64,000 nucleotides of DNA from Variovorax gossypii (GCF_003965815.1 NZ_RXOE01000005.1:124001-188000); one strand, 5' to 3'. Shown: positions 35,749 to 46,931, numbered from the stretch's first letter. Notes: a model not told the origin generated them from the sequence alone. Numbers and translations are program-made.

Positions 35749-36820
35749 TCCAGGAGCTGTGCGCTGGAGTGCGCAGGGCACGGAACCCCCGGTCACCCTG
35801 CGCGCGCCCGTGCAGTCGGGCACAAGCGGCGACAGCCTTTCGCAGGAGCCGCTTGCGGGCTCGTCTCCCAGGGCCTGCGTGGCTTCTCTCAGTTGCGTCA
35901 TTCCCTGTCGCAACGAAGCCAGGAATCTTGCATTGCTCTTGCCACAGCTGGTGGTGGTGCTCTCGAGCCTGGCGCGCGACTGGGAGATTGTCGTCGTCGA
36001 CGATGGAAGCACGGATGCCACCGTGGAGGTGGCGCAGCGCTGGCGGGATCATGGCGTCCGGCTGCTGGAGCTCTCGCGCAACTTCGGCAAGGAGGCCGCG
36101 CTGAGTGCGGGGCTGGATGCCGCACGCGGAGACCTTGTGCTTCTGATGGACGGCGACGGCCAGCACCCACCCGAACTGATCCCCGGCATGGTCGCGCGCT
36201 GGGCCAGGGGAGGCGACATGATCTGCATGGTGCGCACCGATCGCAAGGCGGAAAGTTGGATCAAGCGCATCGGTACTCGCCTGTTCTACGGTCTCATCGA
36301 CCGGGACCGGCGCTATCGCGTTCCGGCGGGCGCTGGCGACTTTCGCCTGCTCGATCGCCAGGTGGTCGAGGCCCTGCGTGCACTCCCCGAGCGCAGCCGG
36401 TTCATGAAGGGACTGTTCGCCTGGGTGGGCTTTCGCGTCGAGCATATCGCCTACGTGCCACCGCCGCGGCCCCACGGGCGCAGCCACTACAGCCTGCGGG
36501 CACTGTGCAGCCTGTCGTTGACCGGCATCACCATGTTCACCAGCTGGCCGCTGCGTGCCGCCAGCGTGCTCGGCGGCGTGCTGGCAGCCGCCGCGTTCGG
36601 CTACGGCGCAGTGCTGGCCGTGTCGTACATGCTGTGGGGCAATGAAGTATCAGGCTGGACCACGATCGTCGTTGCCATGTTCCTGCTGGCCGGCGTGCAA
36701 CTGGTGTCGCTCGGCGTGATCGGCGAGTACCTGGCGCGGGTGTTCGATGAAGTCAAGGGCCGGCCCCTCTATCTCGTCAAGCGGCCGCGCGACAACGCCC
36801 CGAAGGAGCACCAGCGATGA
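35735..36820 (+). CDS. ArnC/FlmF-like GT2 polyprenyl-phosphate glycosyltransferase
   Basis: This encodes 361 residues; GGAGAG stands before the ATG. After a ~45-residue leader comes the GT-A core: CVIPCRNEARNL, EIVVVDDGSTDATVEVA, FGKEAALSAGLDAARGDLV and LLMDGDGQHPPELI (the DxD-type site). Two C-terminal hydrophobic segments anchor it to the inner membrane. The family makes undecaprenyl-phosphate sugars (ArnC, GtrB, FlmF2). It overlaps the ArnT-like gene and is followed after 175 bp by a ChbG/YdjC-type deacetylase gene, the set needed to make an undecaprenyl-phosphate hexosamine. Confidence 0.9.
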   Translation: MPRVDPGAVRWSAQGTEPPVTLRAPVQSGTSGDSLSQEPLAGSSPRACVASLSCVIPCRNEARNLALLLPQLVVVLSSLARDWEIVVVDDGSTDATVEVAQRWRDHGVRLLELSRNFGKEAALSAGLDAARGDLVLLMDGDGQHPPELIPGMVARWARGGDMICMVRTDRKAESWIKRIGTRLFYGLIDRDRRYRVPAGAGDFRLLDRQVVEALRALPERSRFMKGLFAWVGFRVEHIAYVPPPRPHGRSHYSLRALCSLSLTGITMFTSWPLRAASVLGGVLAAAAFGYGAVLAVSYMLWGNEVSGWTTIVVAMFLLAGVQLVSLGVIGEYLARVFDEVKGRPLYLVKRPRDNAPKEHQR

Positions 36821-36995
36821 GGACGCCGCAGCCGCGTCAGAGCCGGTCCGGCATCGCTGAAGCAGGCAAGGCCGCGGTGTGCCCGCGCGGGACCTGTCGG
36901 TGCGCTCGGGTCTCCAGAGCGGGGGGAAGGCCGCGGCTTCTGTCCGCCTCCATGCCGCTCGCTCAGGAGCCAGTCCTGGCCAGGGAGTTCGACCG

Positions 36996-37922
36996 ATGAG
37001 CCGCCCAGCCGAGCGCACCGAAGACACTGTTGCGACGCCGCCCGCGGTCGACGATGGCGCACCTCGCCCGGTGCAGCGAACCATTGCCGTTTGCGTGGAT
37101 GATTTCGGCCTGAACCAAGGCGTCAACGCTGCGGCCTTGCAGCTGGCCGAGATGCGCCGCGTGAGCGCCTTGAGTGCCATGACGCAGGCGCCGGAGTGGG
37201 AGGAGGGAGCGGCGCGTGCGCGCCACCTCGACGCCCGCCATATCGACGTCGGCCTCCACTTCAACTTGACTCTGTCATTCAATGGCGCGCCCGCGCTGGG
37301 GTCGGTGCGAACGCTCGTCACGGCGGCTCATCTGCGTTTGCTGCCCAAGCGACGCATCCGCGAAGCCTTGCTGGATCAGCTCGATGCCTTCGAGGAGGAG
37401 ATGTTCCGGGCACCTGCGCATCTCGACAGCCACGAGCACGTGCATCACTTGCCGCAGATACGCGACATCGTGCTCGATGTGCTGGCCCGCCGCTACACGG
37501 GCTCGCTGCCTTGGGTGCGCGCGAGTGCGGCACCGACTTCGTCCCTGATGGATTCGATGCAGCGCCCCGAAGACCGCAAGGCGTGGCTCATCGATCGGCT
37601 GGTGGGCGCAGAGGACTTCCGGCGCCAGGCACGTGCGCTTGGCTTCTTCGTGAACACCCGCTTGCTCGGTGCCTACGACTTCAAGGCCACCGAGAGCGGT
37701 TACGGTTCGCTGCTGCGGCATTGGCTCAGGCGCGCGAAGGACGGCGACCTCCTGATGTGCCATCCGGGAATTCCAAGAATGGGCGACGTCATCCGCCACG
37801 GACGCGGTGTCGAGTTCATGGTGTGGGCCGATCCCGGATTTCCTCAGTTGCTGCGGACCCTGGGTATCGGCATCGCGCCGATGTCGGGCATCGGCGCAAA
37901 GACATCGCAGCGAGCACCCTGA
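36996..37922 (+). CDS. ChbG/HpnK (YdjC) carbohydrate deacetylase, NaxD-like
   Basis: This encodes 308 residues from ATG 36996 behind GGGAG. YdjC-family motifs are complete: VCVDDFGLNQGVN (the Asp pair that binds metal and acts as base), IDVGLHFNLTLS, HLDSHEHVHHLP (metal-binding His) and DLLMCHPGIP near the end. Relatives remove acetyl groups from N-acetyl sugars. In Francisella, NaxD of this family deacetylates undecaprenyl-phosphate GalNAc before FlmK transfers galactosamine to lipid A. The gene order here supports that role rather than chitooligosaccharide use. Confidence 0.88.
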   Translation: MSRPAERTEDTVATPPAVDDGAPRPVQRTIAVCVDDFGLNQGVNAAALQLAEMRRVSALSAMTQAPEWEEGAARARHLDARHIDVGLHFNLTLSFNGAPALGSVRTLVTAAHLRLLPKRRIREALLDQLDAFEEEMFRAPAHLDSHEHVHHLPQIRDIVLDVLARRYTGSLPWVRASAAPTSSLMDSMQRPEDRKAWLIDRLVGAEDFRRQARALGFFVNTRLLGAYDFKATESGYGSLLRHWLRRAKDGDLLMCHPGIPRMGDVIRHGRGVEFMVWADPGFPQLLRTLGIGIAPMSGIGAKTSQRAP

Positions 37923-38131
37923 GTGCCTCGCAAGTGTCCGCGACGATCTTCTGCGAACCGGCCGCGTGGCTGGAAGCACTTCGAGGATGAGGCCGTCTGC
38001 ACGTGCGCAGAGCGATCCCGCGCCGGTGCCGGCCCGCTGCGCTTTTCAAGCTGCTTCGGCTTGCACCGATGGTGTCCCGTGCCGCCATGGGAAACCTTGC
38101 GCCGCCGTGCGGCGCTGACCATGAGAGTGGC

Positions 38132-38299
38132 ATGACGCGCCAGCCCAGGCCTTTGTCGGTCTTCGCGCGAGGGAAGGCCGCCATCGTGTGCCGGGGCTCA
38201 CGCGGCGCTTGCTGGTTGCGGCGCAAGGCCGAAACGCTCCTGCTGCTTGCGACACTGGGCGTCGTCGCGCTGTGGCTTGCCTTCTGGTTCGGGCCGTGA
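38132..38299 (+). CDS. possible small membrane protein
   Basis: This is a possible 55-residue product starting MTRQPRPLSVFARGKA, with a basic N-terminal half and one C-terminal hydrophobic helix (LLLLATLGVVALWLAFWFG). It lies 209 bp behind the deacetylase gene on the same strand. The helix is well formed, the ribosome-binding site is not. It could be a small partner of the lipid-modification enzymes or a chance frame. Confidence 0.35.
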   Translation: MTRQPRPLSVFARGKAAIVCRGSRGACWLRRKAETLLLLATLGVVALWLAFWFGP

Positions 38300-38425
38300 T
38301 CACCTGCATGGCCAACCGTCCCGCCTTCACGAAACGACGGCTGCTCGAACCGCAAGCACGAAACACGAGTCCTTCGCGGTCCCCTGGGGCCGGGCTTTCC
38401 GAGGAGTGATGAAGAACGAGGCTCT

Positions 38426-39861
38426 TCAGGAGCGTCGCTTCGCGAGATTCACGCTGCCATCGCCCTCGCGTGCCGCGCCGATGTTGTCCCTGGCAGGAAT
38501 GGGGCCGCCCAGCACCCGATGGAGCGTCAGGTGGTTCAGCAGCAAGGCCAGGCGCGTCGCTGCCTGAGCCAGTTCAGCCGCGCGTTTGCGCTCCTGCGCA
38601 TCGAGCCATGAGCGCAGGGGGATCTGGCCGTTGCGATAGCGAACCTCGTAGAGCTTTTCGCTCTCGGCAGCTTCCTCCCGCGCGCGCTGGCGCGCGACGT
38701 CCTGCAACGACAGTTGTGTGCGCGCTGAAAGCGCCCGCTCCACCTCCGCAAGCGCTGTGTAGAGCGACTTCCTGAACGCGACGATCGCTTCCTCATGGCG
38801 TGTCCGGGCGATGGCGCTGCTCAGTTGCATCTCCCGCGCGTTGAGGAAGGGCAGTGTCATCTCGGCACCCAGCGTCGCGACCGGATTGCGCAGCACCTCG
38901 AGCAGCGACGTGCTGGCTGCGCCCAGGCCACCCGTGAGCGAGAGCGTCGGATAGAAGCGCGCGATGGCAGCATCGCGGCTGGCAAGCGAGGCGCGCAGCC
39001 GAAGCTCGGCAGCGCGAAGGTCCGGCCGGCGTCCGAGCAGTTGCGCCGGCAGGCCCGCGCCGACAGGGGCAGGCATGGCATCTGGCAGGCGCTGCGGTTC
39101 GGGGCCGGTCGGCAAAGCCCCGTCGAACAGGATCCCCAGTGCTTGATGCAGTTCGTTGCGTGTCTGCACGAGCTGACTCAGCAGCGCCTGCTGCTCGGCC
39201 AAGGATTGCTCAGCCTCGCGCAGCTCGAGGCGGGAGACCGAGCCGGCCTGGTGCTGTGCACCAATCAATTCGCGGGTGCGGTGGCTGTACGCCAGGCTCT
39301 GCCGTGCGGATGCGATGCGCTCGTTCGCATGGCCGAGTTGCCAGTAAAGGCTCGCTGTCGCAGCGACGAGCGACAGGGCGACGGCTTCTCGGTCTTGCGT
39401 GCTCGCCTGTGCCTCGAAGCCGGCTGCGTCGCGCTGGGCCGCCAGGCGGTCGAACAGGTCGATCTCCCAGCGCACGCCGAGGTTGACACTGGCGGCCTCA
39501 CGGGTGCGCTGGCTCTCGCCGGACAGTGCGCGGCTCGCGCTGGCCGAGACCACTCCGTCCCAGGCCGGCCGCAATGCGTTGCCGGCCAGTTGCGCTTCGA
39601 GCGAGGCGCGGCGCACCCGGATGCCCGCTGCGGCAAGGTCCGGGTTGCGCTCCAGCGCATGATCGATCCACCCGTCGAGCTGCGGGTCGCCGAACGAGCG
39701 CCACCATGCCTCGTGGTGCCGGGCATCGGCGGTGGAGGCCGAGTACTCGAAGCGAGCCGGCATGGGCACGGGCGGTTGCTGGTAGGGCGTGCGGGTGAGG
39801 GCGGTGCAACCTGCCAATGCCACCGTGAGCGCCGTCATGTGGCCCATGATGAGGAAGCGCA

Positions 39862-39862
<1 letters not shown>
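38426..39862 (-). CDS. NodT-family outer-membrane efflux lipoprotein
   Basis: This encodes 478 residues from ATG 39862, which overlaps the stop of the upstream macB gene by one base. The start has a lipoprotein signal with lipobox LAGC. Two repeated OEP segments follow, each with the family's long helices; WWRSFGDPQLDGWIDHALERN and LGRRPDLRAAELRLRASLASRD are typical of NodT/OprM-type channels. It forms the outer-membrane exit of the tripartite pump encoded by this three-gene operon. Confidence 0.92.
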
Positions 39863-41817
<1,955 letters not shown>

Positions 41818-41819
41818 GC

Positions 41820-43025
41820 TCAGAACCCTCCCAGCAATCCCGAACTGGCAGGCACAGGGGCCGGCAAAGCCTCGCCGATCAGCACGTGGTCTCCGGATTG
41901 GAGGCCGGACAGGACCTGCGCCGTCGCGTTGGTTCGCACGCCGATGCGCACGGAGCGCGCAGAGACCCGTCCCCGGCGGTCGACCACGCGCACCGTGTAG
42001 GCCTCATGCATATCGCGCTCGCCCAGGGCGGCGGTGGGTACCAGCAGCGCTTGCCTGACATGGGAGATCAGCACGGAGACCTGCGCCGTCATGGAAGGGC
42101 GAAGCTGTCCTTTCGGATTCGGGACGTCGAAGACGGCGTTGTAGTAGACCGCGCGCGAAGAGGTCGGGGCGCCCGATGCGCTTCCCCCGCCGGAGCCACC
42201 TGCGCTGCCCGCGTCGTTCACGATGGACGTGGGCGCGATCTCGATGCGCTCGATCTGTGCCACGTACCGTTCCCGCTTGTCACCCAGGGTCGTGAATGTC
42301 ACCTTCTGGCCTCGCTCGACCTTTTGCACATCGGCCTCCGCGATCTCGGCGCGTACCGTCATGACGTCCAGCTTGGCCAGCATGACGATCGTGGGTGTCG
42401 TCTGGAATGAATTGAGCGTCTGGCCCTGCTTGGTGACGACGGCGACGACGACGCCGTCCATCGGTGCCACGATCCGGGTGTACGCAAGATTGATGCGTGC
42501 GGTTTCGATCTGGGTGTGCGCCTGCTCGATCTGGGCCGCCAGCGAGCGGACCTCGGCACGCGCGGTCTCCAACACCGCCCTGGCCGCCTCGTGGTCGGAC
42601 CTGGAGGTGGCTTCTGCCGTGAGCAATGTCTCTTGGCGCCGGAAAGCGAGCTCGGCCTGTGCCTGGGCGGCGCGCCTGGCCGCAAGCTGGGCCTGCAGCG
42701 AGCTCACTGCTGCCTGCGCACTGCGCATCGAGATCTGCTGCGGCTGATCGTCGACCTCGGCAATGAGATCGCCGGTCTTGACGGGCTGGCCCAGAACGAC
42801 ATGCAGTCGTTTGACCTGTCCGGAGACCTGGGCGCCGACGGCGACCAGCTCCTTGGGTTGCAACCGGCCGACGGCCAGCACGGTCTGCTCCAGGTCGCCC
42901 ACGGTCACGCTCGCGGTCGCCAGCTCGGGGCCCGGGTCCGAAGCCAGCACCCATATCCAGATGCCCGCGATCACGGCCGCGATGGACAGGCCGAGCATGG
43001 CAAATCGTCGAGACACCAACCTCAT
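41820..43025 (-). CDS. macA: MacA-family periplasmic adaptor
   Basis: This encodes 401 residues with an N-terminal membrane anchor (FAMLGLSIAAVIAGIWIW). Lipoyl and hairpin domains are visible: VGAQVSGQVKRLHVVLGQPV, a long coiled coil rich in Ala/Gln/Arg (about 100-180) and LAYTRIVAPMDGVVVAV. Beta-barrel and membrane-proximal domains follow. It joins MacB to the NodT channel. A Gly/Ser-rich insertion (GSAGGSGGGSASGAP) interrupts the barrel domain. First gene of the operon. Confidence 0.93.
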   Translation of the reverse strand: MRLVSRRFAMLGLSIAAVIAGIWIWVLASDPGPELATASVTVGDLEQTVLAVGRLQPKELVAVGAQVSGQVKRLHVVLGQPVKTGDLIAEVDDQPQQISMRSAQAAVSSLQAQLAARRAAQAQAELAFRRQETLLTAEATSRSDHEAARAVLETARAEVRSLAAQIEQAHTQIETARINLAYTRIVAPMDGVVVAVVTKQGQTLNSFQTTPTIVMLAKLDVMTVRAEIAEADVQKVERGQKVTFTTLGDKRERYVAQIERIEIAPTSIVNDAGSAGGSGGGSASGAPTSSRAVYYNAVFDVPNPKGQLRPSMTAQVSVLISHVRQALLVPTAALGERDMHEAYTVRVVDRRGRVSARSVRIGVRTNATAQVLSGLQSGDHVLIGEALPAPVPASSGLLGGF

Positions 43026-43414
43026 TCATCCCTTTCTGGAACCGATCGAATCCAACATCGGCAATGCTGCCGAGCGGTGAAATGTCGCGGACAGCTGTCC
43101 AGAATCCTTGGGGCCCTCGTGCAGAACGTGTGGAGATCACGACGAGGAAAGCACAGGGCGAGGCAGGCATTTCCGCCGCTGCGCCGCTCGAGACTTCAGC
43201 GTCTCTGCGGCAATCGCGAGCAGCGACGCCTTTGCATGCATGCGGTGCAAGGGCAGGTGGCTTGTTGGGTGCTCACGCCCGCATCGACCCGGATGCAGAG
43301 CGTCAACGAATCCAGTGACTGCGGATTCGTTGGATCATGGCCCCATTCATTGCGGGCGTTGCTTGCAGGAGATTACTGGACGGTGGGTGCCGCTCGAGTC
43401 CAGCGAGGACAAGC
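43026..43414. other. intergenic region between macA and recombinase
   Basis: No gene is seen in these 389 bp. The stretch contains the macA promoter and, near its right end, the inverted repeat at 43304-43332. Confidence 0.45.
43304..43332. repeat. inverted repeat, possible recombinase core site
   Basis: The arms CAACGAATCC (43304-43313) and GGATTCGTTG (43323-43332) pair perfectly over 10 bp around a 9-bp spacer, 83 bp beyond the recombinase stop. Arm length and spacing fit a tyrosine-recombinase crossover site. A transcription terminator is less likely because no T-run follows. Confidence 0.4.
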
Positions 43415-44449
43415 TCAGACGACCTCGATGACACCCGGCAGCACGCGTTCGTAGCGCTTCATCTTGGACGGCTCGATGCCGAGCCATCCTGCCACCTGCT
43501 GCGGCGACGTGCCGCGACGCAATTGCCGCAGTGCGAACGTGTGCCGCAATCGAAACGAGCCCCCTTCGCGAGAATCGGCGCCCGCTTCCTCGAGCACCCG
43601 TTTCGCGCATTCGTACTGTGACGGCTTTTGCCACTGCTTGCCGGTGCGTGTGGAAGGAAACAGGAAGGTCCCCGCGATGCCTGCCTCTGTGCGTACGACG
43701 AGCCAGTGCTGCAGCAGCTCCGCGGCCCAAGGCGCCACGGGTGTCTCGCGCGCCGGCGAATTGCCATTGCCGGGGACCTGGAGCTTCCATGGCCGCTCCC
43801 GCACGCGGCTGCCTTGTGAGACGGGCGAATCCAGCGTCAGCGCTCGCACGTCTCCCGGCGTGAGTCCGGCGCCGAGCTGCAAGCCCACCGAGGCGCGATT
43901 GCGCACTTCCTGCCATGTCAGCGGCGCCTGCGCGTCGCGCGATTTCCCAGGTCTTGGCCGGGCGCTCGAGAGAAAGGCGATGAGCTGCCTGGCCTCGCTC
44001 ACCGAGAGGTACTCCGGCAGCGGATCGGCGTGCGCGGCATCGGCATATCGGATCTCGGGGTTGGCCGCGATCCAGTCCGCGGCCGCGGGATTGGCCACGG
44101 CCTCGGTCCGGGATGCATGGTGACGCAGCACCCGATCGATCAGCCGCATCAGGCGCAACGCGTACCGCGGCGTGAGCGACAGGTCGGAGCTCTTGCGGCC
44201 GAATCGGGCCGACTGGAAGGCCTGCAAGTCGGCGAGATCCAGGGAAGACAGAGTCACCACGGGCGATTGACTCAAGCACCATGCGGCGAAGGCCTCCCAC
44301 ATGTCCTCGTAGACGGCCACCGAGCCGTCCTGACGCAGCGACCCCGAGCCGCGCTGCTCGGCCAGCCAGGCATCGAAAGCTGCCTTGAAGGCGGCCACCT
44401 GCCCAGCAGGAGGCATTTCATCGAAAAGGGGCAGGGTGGAGTCGACCAT
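43415..44449 (-). CDS. tyrosine recombinase (XerC/D-like)
   Basis: This encodes 344 residues from ATG 44449 (MVDSTLPLFDEMPPAG); an ATG at 44470 would add seven residues. The N-terminal core-binding domain is about 25-140. The catalytic domain has QLGAGLTPGDVRAL in the Arg I region, GSFRLRHTFALRQLRRG for the His/Arg box and GIEPSKMKRYERVL with the Tyr. The Arg I site is less canonical than in XerC, so activity needs proof. Relatives on Burkholderiales plasmids act in multimer resolution or gene capture. The promoter region contains a 10-bp inverted repeat. Confidence 0.82.
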   Translation of the reverse strand: MVDSTLPLFDEMPPAGQVAAFKAAFDAWLAEQRGSGSLRQDGSVAVYEDMWEAFAAWCLSQSPVVTLSSLDLADLQAFQSARFGRKSSDLSLTPRYALRLMRLIDRVLRHHASRTEAVANPAAADWIAANPEIRYADAAHADPLPEYLSVSEARQLIAFLSSARPRPGKSRDAQAPLTWQEVRNRASVGLQLGAGLTPGDVRALTLDSPVSQGSRVRERPWKLQVPGNGNSPARETPVAPWAAELLQHWLVVRTEAGIAGTFLFPSTRTGKQWQKPSQYECAKRVLEEAGADSREGGSFRLRHTFALRQLRRGTSPQQVAGWLGIEPSKMKRYERVLPGVIEVV

Positions 44450-44470
44450 CGGGCACCAGGCAATAAACAA

Positions 44471-44562
44471 ACTAACGGCAAAGAGTTGGATTTGGTTAGC
44501 ATTTTGCTGGTTGTGAGGGAGGAGGAGGTCTTGGGCTGGAAAAATAAGCGCGTGCCGTTAGT
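44471..44562. repeat. 10-bp inverted repeat flanking the recombinase promoter region
   Basis: ACTAACGGCA (44471-44480) and its exact reverse complement TGCCGTTAGT (44553-44562) lie 72 bp apart between the divergent recombinase and YkgJ genes. They may be regulator or recombinase arm-binding sites controlling both genes. Confidence 0.45.
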
Positions 44563-44601
44563 ATATTTTTGCAGGGGCTGCTCGTGACTTAAGCTTCCAG
44601 G

Positions 44602-45234
44602 ATGACAGTTGGCATTGCAACATCGGACCTGGTCCATCAGCAGCATGAGCGCCTGCCGTTGGCCATGCAGCGCGCACAGGCCAAGCTGGCGGGCCTTGCC
44701 GCCGATGCGAATGCCGCTCCCTTGCTCAAGGCGTCCCAGCAAGCGAAGACGGTGCTGCAACGGGTGATCTGGCTACAACGGGCGGCCTCTGCCTGGGCCC
44801 GACCGATGGAGGCGCTGGCGGCCTGTCGGACGGGATGCAGCCATTGCTGCCACATACCGGTGACGATCTCGCTCGTCGAGGCCAGGCTCTTGGGCCGTGC
44901 CAGCGGCAAGTTACCGAGCGCTCCGAAACGCAGCATGCGAATCACCGACCATGCGTCGACCGAAGCGCTGCCCGGGATGGAGCAGAGGTTGCAGGATGGA
45001 TCGCGTACGCCTTGCCCGTTCCTTCGCGAAGGTCGCTGTTCGGTCTACGAGTCCCGGCCAATGGCATGCCGCACCTTGATCAACTTGGACGATGACGATC
45101 TCTTGTGCCGGCATTCCGAAGGAGGGCAGGCCACAGTCCCCTATGCAGACGCCACCAAGCTCAAGGCTTTCGCGCTCATGGCACAGGCAGGTACGCTGTA
45201 TGCGGATATACGGGACTTTTTTCCAGAGGAGTAA
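44602..45234 (+). CDS. YkgJ-family cysteine-cluster protein
   Basis: This encodes 210 residues. The family pattern of metal-binding cysteines is present: CRTGCSHCCHIPV, then PCPFLREGRCSVYESRPMAC, then DLLCRH. These proteins probably bind zinc or an iron-sulfur cluster and have no settled function. The N-terminal ~80 residues are helical. It diverges from the recombinase gene. Confidence 0.85.
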   Translation: MTVGIATSDLVHQQHERLPLAMQRAQAKLAGLAADANAAPLLKASQQAKTVLQRVIWLQRAASAWARPMEALAACRTGCSHCCHIPVTISLVEARLLGRASGKLPSAPKRSMRITDHASTEALPGMEQRLQDGSRTPCPFLREGRCSVYESRPMACRTLINLDDDDLLCRHSEGGQATVPYADATKLKAFALMAQAGTLYADIRDFFPEE

Positions 45235-45770
45235 GGGGATATCTGTACGAGCGAAAGACTGTTTTTCTCCCTCACTTCTCTACCGATCTCGGTCATCACT
45301 TCATGGCATCGACCTTGCCGGCGCATCCTGGGCGGGCGGCCGGATGCGGTTGGCCGACGGTCCTGAATCGCCATTCGCTGTGCCGAGGATCTGGCTTGAA
45401 CGTTTCGTCCCCAGTTCCGCCCCGGGGCCCTGAACCATCAGTTCGGGTCCAACCTTGGGCCACCGCGAATCATCGAGAGCGAGAACGTCAGGTGATTTTC
45501 GTGCCGTGCAATGCCAGTAGGCATGGTGCTCGGCAGTGCAAGGTATCGCAGCATGGTGCCGGTGCATGCGACGCAAGCGTTGCGGAAGGCGTCCCATGTC
45601 CGGATCATTGGGTCATCCTTTCCTGTCGCGGGCGTACGGGCTGTCTGGCTTTCGCTGCGCCAGGGTCGCCACGTGATGCACATGGCAACTCGTCACAGCC
45701 TGGTGTGCCGGCATTTGTCATGCAACTGAATGACAGTGGGTCTGTCATTTTCCTGATTTGGAGACCCGCC
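45235..45770. other. 536 bp without a convincing gene
   Basis: Only short, mutually overlapping frames of biased composition are seen. The right end holds the relB promoter and operator. Given the decayed genes just to the right, this may be remnant sequence. Confidence 0.4.
45729..45749 (+). promoter_or_regulatory. RelBE operator
   Basis: AATGACAG (45729-45736) and CTGTCATT (45742-45749) form a perfect 8-bp dyad with a 5-bp spacer, 21 bp before the relB start. A further half-site TGTCAT lies at 45717-45722. Antitoxins of this group bind such dyads to repress their own operon. Confidence 0.6.
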
Positions 45771-46079
45771 ATGGCTGCCAATGCACTGGTACAGACTCGC
45801 ATCGACGCAGACATCAAGGAGCGCTCGACCGAGGTGCTCGACAACATCGGCTTGACCGTTTCGGACGTGATGAGGATCGTGCTGACGCGCGTGGCCAAGG
45901 AGGGTGCACTGCCCGCAGGACTGACGGTCGATGCTGCGGCACATGATGCCTGGTTCCGGACCAAGGTGCAGGAAGCCTTGGACGATCCGCGCCCGGGTGT
46001 GGATCACGAACAAGTCGAAGCGCGTTTCGCCAAGCGCCGTACGGCCGCGGTGCATAAGTTGAATCAAGGCCATGCGTGA
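45771..46079 (+). CDS. relB: RelB/DinJ-family antitoxin
   Basis: This encodes 102 residues with GGAG before the ATG. The ribbon-helix-helix start is clear (LVQTRIDADIKERSTEVLDN, then IGLTVSDVMRIVLTRVAKEG), followed by an unstructured tail that wraps the toxin. Its stop overlaps the GTG start of the toxin gene (GTGA). The partner is interrupted by a stop codon, so the antitoxin may be orphaned. Confidence 0.9.
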   Translation: MAANALVQTRIDADIKERSTEVLDNIGLTVSDVMRIVLTRVAKEGALPAGLTVDAAAHDAWFRTKVQEALDDPRPGVDHEQVEARFAKRRTAAVHKLNQGHA

Positions 46080-46351
46080 GACTGGAGTGGGCGCCGCCGG
46101 CCTTGGAAGATCGAGAGCGGATCTTCGATTTCATCCAGAAGGATGATCCGCGCGCGGCGATTTCAGTGGACGAGCGCATTGCCGCGCAGGTGCTGGTGTT
46201 GCTGCGGTTCCTGGAGGGAGGGCGCCCGGGACGCATCGAAGGAACCCGCGAACTTGTGGTTCGCCGCACACCCTACATCGCGGCTTAAAGGACCGACAAG
46301 GAGTGCATTCGCATCTTGCGCGTCCTTCACAGCGCGCAGTTGTGCGCCTGA
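46076..46351 (+). pseudogene. relE: RelE/ParE-family toxin, interrupted by a stop codon
   Basis: The GTG start gives MRLEWAPPALEDRERIFDFI and reads through REL-VVRRTPYIAA to a TAA at 46286-46288. The same frame then continues with RTDKECIRILRVLHSAQLCA to a TGA at 46349-46351. Intact family members read PYIAAY-R with Tyr at that position and end IRILRVLHGAQ. One base change (TAC or TAT to TAA) therefore explains the break, and the catalytic C-terminal strand is lost. It may also be a sequencing error. Confidence 0.8.
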
Positions 46352-46377
46352 TGACTGGAAAATCCTGTCACGAACAT

Positions 46378-46745
46378 GCGCTGTGCCTGTGGTTCACTCC
46401 GATCGGGGCGGCCACTACCGCTGGCCAGGTTGGCTGTCAAGAATGAGCGACGCGAACTCCACCCGCTCGATGCCTCACAAGGCATGCTCACCTGACAACG
46501 CAGCTTGCGAAGGCTTCTTCGGTCGGCTGAAGAACGAGCTGTTCTATCCTCAAGACTGGAAGAACGCCACCATTGAGCAATTCGTCGAGACGCTCGACTC
46601 GGACATCTGCTGGTACAACGAGAAGCGGATCAAGATCTCTCTTGGCTCTCCCAGCCCCATCGAATACCGGGTGGGCCTTGGACTCGCGGCATCAAACCAG
46701 TCCAAGTTTTTATCCGCATCCCCGCGGGGTCAGGATTCCATGGAA
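46378..46745 (+). mobile_element. IS3-family transposase remnant (orfB 3' part)
   Basis: One frame carries the end of a DDE transposase: VVHSDRGGHYRW (second Asp), CSPDNAACEGFFGRLKNELF (catalytic Glu) and WYNEKRIKISLGSPSPIEYR. The sequence is closest to the IS150 subgroup. The first two thirds of the transposase and orfA are absent, so the element is dead. It begins directly behind the broken relE gene. Confidence 0.8.
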
Positions 46746-46931
46746 ATCAACAGCCAGCACAATGATTGCGGTGGCCCAGGCACACCAGCTACGGGGGCCT
46801 GCTGCGAACGCGCCGCACAGCGCCAGTCCGCCAGCGTTCACCAGGCAATGCGCCCAGCCGAGATGCACCGTATGCGTCGAAAGCAAGCGCCAAGCCTGTC
46901 CGCCGCGCACGGCCACGCACACAACCGCCAT
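46710..46931 (-). pseudogene. rhomboid/rhombosortase-like remnant
   Basis: On the minus strand a short frame reads WRLLSTHTVHLGWAHCLVNA followed by GGLALCGAFAAG. The H-x-V/x-HLGWAH-x-x-x-N spacing with GGL is that of the membrane helices of rhomboid-family rhombosortases. Neither the rest of the protein nor its catalytic Ser is present. It abuts the IS3 remnant, which probably cut it. Confidence 0.4.
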
